Shown here one piece after another: positions 37,147-44,600 of a stretch of 64,000 bases of DNA. Position 1 is the first letter of the stretch. Every line of letters starts with the position of its first letter. The stretch is from positions 124,001 to 188,000 of the forward strand of contig NZ_JAHLQJ010000004.1 of assembly GCF_018919145.1 (NCBI RefSeq), written 5' to 3'. The notes below the pieces were generated by a model. The model was not told the DNA's origin, made no database searches, and worked only from the letters and a program-made list of their open reading frames with translations. The stretch is from Paenibacillus brevis (lineage in GTDB: Bacteria; Bacillota; Bacilli; Paenibacillales; Paenibacillaceae). The translations under genes and the position numbers were made by a program.

Positions 37147-38403
37147 ATGAGCATCGGTTGTTCGCCAAGCGGCCACTCCGGGATCGGAGTCATGTGGAAG
37201 ACGGTATCCGAGGCATGCAACTTGGCTTGCGATTATTGTTACTACAGCACCTGCGGAGGAAAGCCCGGCAAGAACATCAACCGGATCGATTCCGCCGTCT
37301 TGGATAAATTCATTAAGGACTATATGCAATACAGCCGGGGCAGCGCCAGCTTTGCCTGGCAGGGCGGAGAGCCGCTATTGGCCGGTTACGAGTTTTTCGA
37401 GGAAGTCGTATACCGCCAGGCGCTCCATGCTCCTCCCCATACCGTGATCAGCAACTCCTTGCAGACCAACGCCACTTTGATTGATGACCGCTGGGCCTCT
37501 TTTTTCAAAACCTATCACTTTCTGGTCGGCGTCAGTCTGGATGGACCACAGCATATTCATGATGCAAGGCGGGTCAATGCCGCAGGAAAAGGCAGCTTTC
37601 ATCGCGTAATGGCCGGTATCGATCATCTTCGGAGACATAAAGTCGATTTCAATATCCTGACTGTCATTCATAAAGGGAATGTCGGTAAGGCCAAGGAGTT
37701 GATGTCCTTTTACCGGGAGCAAGGCTTTGCCTTCGTTCAATTTATTCCCTGCATGGATTTCAGAGCCCAGCAGGTGGACAAGCCCGGAGTATACGAAATC
37801 TCTCCCCAGGAATATGGAGATTTTCTGTGCGAGGTGTTTGACGAATGGTTCCAGGAGGGAAATCCGGACATTTCAGTGCGCTTCTTCGATAACATGCTCA
37901 GCGTCTACCTGAATCGTGAGGCCGAATCCTGCGTGCATCGGGCCTCCTGTCCGACGAGTCTCATTCTGGAGCAGAACGGAGACGCCTTCCCATGCGATTT
38001 CTATATCCATGAGGATTGGAAGGTCGGCAATGTCGGCGAGCATTCTATCGCAGAGATTCTAGCCCACCCTAATTACCGACGCTTCCATCAAATGAAACCG
38101 GCCCTGCCGGAAAAATGCCGTTCCTGCGAATGGCAGCGGCTATGCTATGGAGGCTGTCCACGGAACCGCAAATGGAATCCGGAGGGCGATCAATCCAGCC
38201 CGGATTATTTCTGCCAAAGTTACATGCAGGTGTACGCCTACGCCGACGAGAAAATGCACCAGTTAGGCGACCGGCTGCGCCGCGAGTTGTATGAAAGGAA
38301 TGTACGGGAGATATTCAAGGGCAAGCTGCCCGGACGAAATGATCCCTGCGCTTGCGGAAGCGGCAAGAAGCATAAGTCCTGCTGTGGAGTAATGTCTTCC
38401 TGA
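37147..38403 (+). CDS. Anaerobic sulfatase-maturating enzyme (radical SAM/SPASM) with SEC-C tail
   Basis: This 418-aa radical SAM enzyme converts the active-site Cys (or Ser) of sulfatases to formylglycine. The SAM-cluster motif is C24-N-L-A-C28-D-Y-C31, followed by FAWQGGEPLL. A SPASM region holds further cysteines (about 265-350: SCVHRASCPTS, PCDF, CRSCEWQRLCYGGCPRN). The last 25 residues form a SEC-C zinc motif (NDPCACGSGKKHKSCCG). Start ATG 37147 (MSIGCSPSG), 7 nt after AGGAGG; an upstream reading from 37090 lacks a site. Its substrate is probably the Cys-type sulfatase at 32809, and formerly also the broken one at 19433. Confidence 0.93.
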   Translation: MSIGCSPSGHSGIGVMWKTVSEACNLACDYCYYSTCGGKPGKNINRIDSAVLDKFIKDYMQYSRGSASFAWQGGEPLLAGYEFFEEVVYRQALHAPPHTVISNSLQTNATLIDDRWASFFKTYHFLVGVSLDGPQHIHDARRVNAAGKGSFHRVMAGIDHLRRHKVDFNILTVIHKGNVGKAKELMSFYREQGFAFVQFIPCMDFRAQQVDKPGVYEISPQEYGDFLCEVFDEWFQEGNPDISVRFFDNMLSVYLNREAESCVHRASCPTSLILEQNGDAFPCDFYIHEDWKVGNVGEHSIAEILAHPNYRRFHQMKPALPEKCRSCEWQRLCYGGCPRNRKWNPEGDQSSPDYFCQSYMQVYAYADEKMHQLGDRLRRELYERNVREIFKGKLPGRNDPCACGSGKKHKSCCGVMSS

Positions 38404-38483
38404 AATCATAAAGAGAGGGTGTCCCATAGGAAAATCTTAGCCCCCACGATGAGGTAGAAAAATGCTAGCCTGGGCGGTCATGC

Positions 38484-38515
38484 AATAATTTAGTGCCGAA
38501 TGGCACTAAATTATT
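38484..38515. repeat. Perfect 14-bp inverted repeat with GAAT loop
   Basis: AATAATTTAGTGCC (38484-38497) and GGCACTAAATTATT (38502-38515) are exact complements. No U-tract follows, so it is not a normal terminator, although it lies 80 nt after the maturase stop. The tandem units that follow carry a degenerate copy of it. Confidence 0.85.
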
Positions 38516-38543
38516 GGCTGGTGGCTCATGCGGAAAAATAAGT

Positions 38544-38952
38544 GCCCAAAGGCATTATAACTCCTTGCGTGCGTGCTACTGCGCCGATTTTAATGCATAA
38601 AGGCACTATAATTCCTCGCGTGGGTGCTACTGCGCCGATTTTAATGCATAAAGGCACTATAATTCCTCGCGTGGGTGCTACTGCGCCGATTTTAATGCAT
38701 AAAGGCATTATAATTCCTCGTGTGCGTGCTACTACGCCGATTTTAATGCATAAAGGCATTATAACTCCTCGCGTGCGTGCTACTACGCCCATTTTAATGC
38801 ATAAAGGCATTATAACTCCTCGCGTGCGTGCTACTACGCCCATTTTAATGCATAAAGGCATTATAACTCCTCGCGTGGGGTGCTACTGCGCCGATTTTAA
38901 TGCATAAAGGCATTATAATTCCTCGCGTGCGTGCTACTGCGCCGATTTTAAT
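38544..38952. repeat. 51-bp tandem repeat array, eight units
   Basis: Units begin at 38544, 38595, 38646, 38697, 38748, 38799, 38850 and 38902 (one unit is 52 bp). Each holds an imperfect hairpin built on TTTTAATGC and GCATTATAA plus a GC-rich stretch ending in TACTRCGCCSATTTTAA. Copies differ at a few positions only. A partial copy follows at 38953. Because 51 is divisible by three, several frames stay open by chance. The whole 38404-39086 stretch has no gene I can support. Confidence 0.9.
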
Positions 38953-39086
38953 GCCGAATCGCACTAAAATTGCTGGTCTGGTGTCGGTACTCATGCCAAG
39001 CGCGGGCGTCCATACGAGCATGTCTTGCTCCTTTTGTTGCTCATATGCACTAATAATACTGCAAGGCGTAGCTGCCGCACAGGAAA

Positions 39087-39117
39087 AGGGCGTCCCTGAA
39101 TATTTCGGGGACACCCT
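39087..39117 (-). terminator. Terminator of the RhaT gene
   Basis: AGGGCGTCCCTGAA (39087-39100) pairs with TTTCGGGGACACCCT (39103-39117) with one mismatch and a wobble. Followed on the minus strand by CCTTTTCC. It lies 18 nt after the symporter stop. Confidence 0.8.
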
Positions 39118-39134
39118 CGTTACGTTTTCCTCAT

Positions 39135-40154
39135 TCAAGCAAAGCTATTTGCGATTCCTACCACGATCCATGACACGATGAGAATACCATTTCCGAGCAT
39201 CAACTGCTTCTTCGGCCCCGAAAACCCCTTCCATTCCCCATCCTTCAAGCCCCATGCATTACTGATAATGAGAGCCAGTCCATTAAAGGCTAACCAGCCT
39301 ACACTAGAGCCGATCGGTCCAAGCATGACGGTTGCCTTGGCATAGAATCCAAGGGCGAGGAACCAGATTAGCGAGGTAATCAATGCTTTGGCATAGGCTT
39401 TAGAGGACCCCGGCTTTACGTAATCCCGATAGGAACGATTCTTCACCAATTGATAAGCAGCATAAGCAAAGTTCGCTACGAATCCCCCGGACAGGGTGAT
39501 CACCCAAGGAATCAGGCTGGCGCTCAGCTCGGAGACCCCGTGCCCGGCAGCGGTCTCCAATGTCCGGTTTGCGTAAGCAAAGCCGATATTCATGGCCGCC
39601 GATCCGAGACCGGCCACGGAGGCCATCATAAGCCCCTTGGACAAAGGCTTCGCCGGAGCGGCTTGTCCGCCTTGAGCTGCCTGTTGATTCATTCGTTTTT
39701 CCTTATCCAGTCCTGCCTTGGTAATCATAACGACTCCGCCCAGCATAATCACCATACCGCCAAGCAGCAAGCTGAATGAGAGCGCAGGCGGTACATTTCC
39801 GAACAGAATCAGTGGAATCAAGGAGCCCAAAGAGGCTGAAATCCCCATATTGACTCCATAAGTCAGTGATACGCCGATCGTATCCACCGCCTTGCCGAAC
39901 AATACCGAACTGACTCCCCAGAGCAGGCCACATAGAGAGGCCAGACCAAGCACCCTTGCGGGAGTCTCACGAATATAACTCATGAAATCCGGTACCTCAA
40001 TCCAGGTCCACAAAATAGGTATAATCAGAATTCCTGCCACGGAGAACACAACCCAGAAGGCTTCCCAGGAAAAGGGCTGATACTTCTTCATCCCCAGTCC
40101 GAAGCTGCCTTGAAAAAAACAAGCCAGTAACAAAACCATAAAACCGGTTAACAA
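39135..40154 (-). CDS. rhaT: RhaT-family L-rhamnose-proton symporter
   Basis: This 339-aa membrane protein with about ten TM helices belongs to the RhaT family, which takes up L-rhamnose with protons. Recognisable parts are GSFGLGMKKYQPFSWEAFW at the N terminus, CGLLWGVSSVLFGKAVDTIGVSLTYGVNMGISASLGSLIP, and the central charged loop (about 160-180, EKRMNQQAAQGG). The start appears to be a TTG at 40154 with GGGGGGAG 9 nt upstream; the internal ATG at residue 6 has no site. No rhamnose isomerase, kinase or aldolase gene is in the window, so catabolism would be elsewhere. It is convergent with the maturase across the hairpin array. Confidence 0.88.
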   Translation of the reverse strand: MLTGFMVLLLACFFQGSFGLGMKKYQPFSWEAFWVVFSVAGILIIPILWTWIEVPDFMSYIRETPARVLGLASLCGLLWGVSSVLFGKAVDTIGVSLTYGVNMGISASLGSLIPLILFGNVPPALSFSLLLGGMVIMLGGVVMITKAGLDKEKRMNQQAAQGGQAAPAKPLSKGLMMASVAGLGSAAMNIGFAYANRTLETAAGHGVSELSASLIPWVITLSGGFVANFAYAAYQLVKNRSYRDYVKPGSSKAYAKALITSLIWFLALGFYAKATVMLGPIGSSVGWLAFNGLALIISNAWGLKDGEWKGFSGPKKQLMLGNGILIVSWIVVGIANSFA

Positions 40155-40298
40155 TTATTTTCTCTCCCCCCAGCCTGATGAGCAAGGCCGACAAACTCGT
40201 ATGCACAACAAATTAAATATATAAAGGGGACGAGAAATTAGCAACCATCATTATTAGTAGAAAAATCCGTGAATTTGTGTAACTCATCAGCTCCGCAT

Positions 40299-40814
40299 CT
40301 ACAGTACTTCGATTCTTCCGGGCCTCTTTCCGGAAGCCAGGGCGATTCCGTCCTCTATATGACCAAGCCCCAGCACACCGGCTATTCGCTCATTTGCCCC
40401 AAGTTTTACTGCAAAGCTCAATGCCTCATACCCCGTATGCGAAGGAAGATCCCAGCTCATGCCCAGCCCATTCGCCGCCGCAAGAATCTGCAAATTCTGA
40501 ATCAGGCAGCAAGCCGCGGCGAAATCATCTTTCGCCTCCCGGGGGGTCAGAGGTACGGAAGCCGCAACAATGAGGCAAGCCGGAGCCGTTCGAATCAGTT
40601 CTCTCAAATTCTTCTGTGTTGACGGGTCCAACGTAACTTCCAGGCTGCTTCGGCTGGCAGCGTCAATCCATATAAACCGCCAGGGCTCGCGCAAGTGATG
40701 ATTTGGCGCCCACACCGCTTCCTCAAGAAGCGCCAACACCTGCGCCGCGGCAACGGGCCGTTGGCCATGCCACTTGTATTCCTGAATTTGCTCCATAGCA
40801 AGCTGTATACTCAT
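40299..40814 (-). CDS. Nitroreductase-family flavoprotein (small)
   Basis: This 171-aa protein has the nitroreductase fold, normally an FMN-binding homodimer that reduces substrates with NAD(P)H. AVWAPNHHLREPWRFIWI is the usual flavin-site segment; AACCLIQNLQILAAANGLGMSW is the dimer helix; and LGLGHIED near the end is the usual C-terminal strand. Start ATG 40814 (MSIQLAMEQI), with AGGAG 11 nt upstream. It overlaps the stop of the preceding nitroreductase gene by 4 nt (ATGA), implying coupled synthesis and perhaps a heterodimer. Iron-regulated by the shared Fur-box promoter. Confidence 0.88.
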   Translation of the reverse strand: MSIQLAMEQIQEYKWHGQRPVAAAQVLALLEEAVWAPNHHLREPWRFIWIDAASRSSLEVTLDPSTQKNLRELIRTAPACLIVAASVPLTPREAKDDFAAACCLIQNLQILAAANGLGMSWDLPSHTGYEALSFAVKLGANERIAGVLGLGHIEDGIALASGKRPGRIEVL

Positions 40815-41440
40815 TTTGTCTGCTTCTCCTCTCTCCGGTCGTTCTCCAATACTGTCCATCTTTCGGAGGCAGGCTTGCGCATCTTGCCTCTCGGCACCTT
40901 GTCATATTCTCCGAGGTAGAGCAAGCATACAAGCCGTTCATCCTCAGCAAGCCCGATGCTGGCGGCCAGCGCCTCATGCTCAACAACCGGCTCCGTATTC
41001 CATACCAACCCTAGCTTTCGCTCCCACGCAAGCAGCGTAAAGCCATGTATAATCGCGCTGGCAGCGGCCAGTTGCCTGTCATTGAAAGACGGGTCGTCCG
41101 TTTCCCTCCGAATGACAGCTACTATGGCCGGAGTTTTCGCCACCTGCTCGGCTAGCGTCTGCAGCAATTTCCCCGGGATCCAGCGATATAAGCCCTGATT
41201 GCTATAGGCGGCCATGATAGCCGCACCTGCCTGACGCTTCCCTTCCTCGGTTGCAAATATAACAAACCGCAGCGCTTCTTCGTCATACTTCAATGTCACC
41301 GCGCGCTCAGCCAGCCTGAACATCGCCTCCAGCTCCTCTCCGGATAAGGCACGTTTCGCAAATCTGCGAATCGTTCTTCGCTCGCGGATTACTTTTGCCG
41401 CCGCTTGAGAGAGATCCGGCTGCAAGTTAAGCTCTTCCAT
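40811..41440 (-). CDS. Nitroreductase-family flavoprotein
   Basis: This 209-aa protein has the nitroreductase fold. An N-terminal RERRTIRRFAKRALSGEELE provides the usual Arg-rich FMN-phosphate contact, AASAIIHGFTLLAWERKLGLVWNTEPV is the dimer helix and substrate loop, and LVCLLYLGEYDKVPRGKMRKP is the C-terminal strand with the typical basic end. Start ATG 41440 (MEELNLQPDL), with AGGGG about 9 nt upstream. The promoter carries a perfect Fur box, so the pair should be made under iron starvation. Ferric-siderophore reduction is a natural idea but rests only on regulation. Confidence 0.9.
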   Translation of the reverse strand: MEELNLQPDLSQAAAKVIRERRTIRRFAKRALSGEELEAMFRLAERAVTLKYDEEALRFVIFATEEGKRQAGAAIMAAYSNQGLYRWIPGKLLQTLAEQVAKTPAIVAVIRRETDDPSFNDRQLAAASAIIHGFTLLAWERKLGLVWNTEPVVEHEALAASIGLAEDERLVCLLYLGEYDKVPRGKMRKPASERWTVLENDRREEKQTK

Positions 41441-41471
41441 CGTATCATCCCCTTTGTGCTCATTTACAACG

Positions 41472-41500
41472 AGTATACAGCGAATGATAATCATTATCAA
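41472..41500 (-). promoter_or_regulatory. SigA-like promoter with perfect Fur box for the nitroreductase pair
   Basis: On the minus strand TTGATA (41495-41500), 17-nt spacer, TATACT (41472-41477). The 7-1-7 Fur box TGATAATCATTATCA (41485-41499) matches at all positions and overlaps the -35 and spacer, 45 nt before the start codon. Confidence 0.88.
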
Positions 41501-41553
41501 TTAAAAAAGGCTTTGGATTCGCTTGAAACCTGCGAAAGGGACTATAAACAAAA

Positions 41554-41586
41554 GCGGCGTCTCGTGGGTTGCACGAGAAACGCCGC
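41554..41586 (-). terminator. Terminator of the phosphatase-SLH-GH92 operon
   Basis: GCGGCGTCTCGTG pairs with CACGAGAAACGCCGC (two-base bulge) around a GGTTG loop. On the minus strand it is followed by TTTTGTTT. No comparable hairpin stands between the three upstream genes. Confidence 0.88.
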
Positions 41587-41606
41587 CTTCTCTTTAAAAG
41601 GGTACT

Positions 41607-44600
41607 TTACTTCAACGAAAAGCTCGCATTATCAAAGTTGCCGATATAGGTATACTTCGAGTCCGTCGTACCGGTCAGGACAAGGTAAACATCCTGAACC
41701 CCGGTTACAGTCTGCGTCAATGGAGTCGTTGCCGTCGCATAAGTGCTCCAGGAGCCTGCTGCTGTCGGTGGAACCTTCACTTTGCCGATCAACGCTCCAC
41801 TCACCGAGCCCAGGCGAATCTCTACCTCTGCATCAGGTGAACAGTTGCTGCTATTCCCGGAATATTCAATGGCAAATTGATCGACCCCGGTCGCGCCAAA
41901 GTCCATTCCCTTATATGCGAGCCATGCGCCATTGAAGGTGTTCGCCACCTGTTGTCCGCTCTTTCCGCCTTCCGTCTTCAACGGAGAATTCTTGGCCGGA
42001 TTCAGATCCGTGGACCAGGCATCATAGAGCTCCAGCTCCAGCTTGGCATAATCGCTTCTGATCTTATCGAACGTAAAGCTGTCCAGATTGCCGATATACG
42101 GCCGACTGGAATTGGTCGTTCCTATTAGCACGATATAGAGATCCTGCATCCCCTTAACAGAAGTATTCAGCTCAGCCGCAGCAGTTCCGTAAGTTCCCCA
42201 ACCACTGCCTGTCTGTGTCAGGTTTACGGTTCCGATCAAGGTTCCATTGACTGCCCCAATCCGGATTTCAGCCCTTGCGTCTGCAGGTGCCTTTTCTGCA
42301 GGAGCATCATACACCATTTGGATCCGATTCATTCCCGCAGTTCCGAAATCCACGCGGTGGTAGGCCAGCCATGCCCCGCTAAAGGTGTTTTTGACCACGG
42401 TACCTCCGTTGCCCGGTTCGGTTCCTAACGGATTTCCATTATTGAAATGCTTGTCCGTCGACCAATCCGTCTTGCTCTCGAACTCAATCGTCAGCTTCCC
42501 GTCTTCCGCTTCAAAGTTCGGCGTGTCCGCCGGAGGCTCCGGTTCTATCAAAGGTTCCGGCACATCCGGCTGCTTGACTGGCACCGGTAAAGGCTCCGGA
42601 AGCGGTTCTTCTTCCGGCGTCCCCGGATCCGGATTCGGGTTCGGTTCCGGCTGCGGTTCTGCTTGGGACACAATCGGATCAGCCAGCCAGAGCGAATCAT
42701 AGATATTGCCTTCATATTTATCTACCAGATAAATATTGACCTGATATTTCTTGGCATTTACATTAAAGGCCTGAGTCAGATCGAAATCTCCGGTTTTGAC
42801 CGGGATCGCACTGGTTACAAACGCTTGCTCGCCGCCATTCATTAGCTGAATTACAGCAACAGCCGAGTCCGTATAAGCCCCCTTCAAATTACCCGTTATA
42901 TCAACGAGCATATTACCCGAGCGTGTTACTTCGGCATTCAGGTCGAATACATCCCATTTAATATCCGAAGTGTACTCAGCATCTGAAAGCAACGGCTCGC
43001 CCGCAGCTACGCCCAGAGCTTCATTTGCCTTTACCCGCACCTGAACCGCACCGATCTCATAAGCGACCGGACCGACTAGCTGCGGATTGGCCGTAGCGGT
43101 CATCCAGGTCCGGCCTGCATCTGTGCTGAACTGATAATCAGACGGCTGGCTGAAGCCCGTTATATAAGTCCATCCGAATGAGTTGGCAGTGTCATCCACG
43201 ACCGGATTTGTCGGAGCAGCAGGCTTCGACAGCTCTCTCACGGCAGCCAGCTTGAAATCAAATGCCACATCCGAGCTTGTAGCGTTCGACTGATGCACTT
43301 CCGCGGCTATGACATTGGTACCCTCTACGAGCAAGGAAGGAGCTACTTGGTAGACGTTCCAATCCCGTTCATCATTCACCGTTGCATTGGCATAAGTGTT
43401 ATAGTTCACTGTACCGGATGGCATATTCGTCCGAATGATTTCCTGTCCATTCAGGTATATCACCGCACCATCGTCGCGAATCAGAGAAGCGTCCAGCTCG
43501 ATCAGACCGCCCAGGTCGGCAACTTCAAAGGTCTGACGGAAGTAAGTAGTCGGGTATTTGTTATTGCTGTCCGGTCCATAGCTTACCGTCGTCTTTGCAT
43601 ATCCTTTATTGTCATACCCAAGCGGCGCAGCTCCGGATTTCCAGGTACTATGGTCATAAGCAGGACCTGTCCATCCATTGCCGGCATAGCTTCCCTTGTC
43701 AAAATAATTCCATTCCGCTCCTTCAGCAAGCAGCTCCTGCCGGGACAAGCTGCTGTCCACATTTGATCCGTAATCCGTTGTCGGCGGAGCCGTTGAGGCC
43801 TTGGCGCCCCAAGCTGTATTCGGCACGGAGGACATTTCGAACTCAAGAGTGCCTCCATTCATAATATCCTCATAGCTGATCCACGCCTGGTCAAAAACCT
43901 TGCCATTCAGTTGCGCGGATTGGATAAAGCGATTTTCGCTTGAAACCTGGTTCGCCTTGATCGTAAACGTCTTGCCTCCATCCAGATGCAGCTTCACTTC
44001 CGAGAAGATCGGAGACCCGATCAGGAAAGCAGCGTCTCCCGGATTGGCAGGATAGATCCCCAATGCACTATACACGAACCAGGAGGCCATTGCTCCTGCA
44101 TCATCATCCATCGAAGACAGATAGCCTTCGGGATCGGCCCGGTATATCCGCGATTTCATCGGATAACTATACAGCCCATGGTTATGATATTTCTGGGTTA
44201 CAACCTCTGTCGTGAACTCGCGCGCATAGTATTGCGTCAAATAAGGATAACCCAAATAGTTAAACAAGTAAGGCGCATCCAGATCCTGCTCATTGACAGC
44301 CATATATTCGTCCCGGCTGAAGAAATCCAGCAGTTGCTTGGCCATTTCCGTCTTGCCGCCCATTAATTCGGCCAAGCCGTCCATATCCTGCGAAGCGGAC
44401 CAGCGATAATGCCACAGATTTCCCTGATAGGCATATTTGTCTACTTGAGCTACATCCCCGCTGCCGACGGTTATACCGTTCGGAGTAAAGAAGCCCACCT
44501 TCTTGCCATTCTCATCGACTTGATTCGGGTTCCAGAGATCCTTGTAAGATAAGGCAACTTCCTTGTACTTTTCATATGTCGCATGATCTCCAAGCAGCTC

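Noticed and set aside
38526..38907. Open frames on both strands through the tandem array, giving 17-residue repeat proteins
   Set aside because: The unit length (51 bp) is a multiple of three, so open frames on both strands are expected. There is no ribosome site and one unit is 52 bp, which breaks the frame.
38544..38952. CRISPR array
   Set aside because: Units are contiguous, nearly identical repeats with no unique spacers, and no cas genes are in the window.
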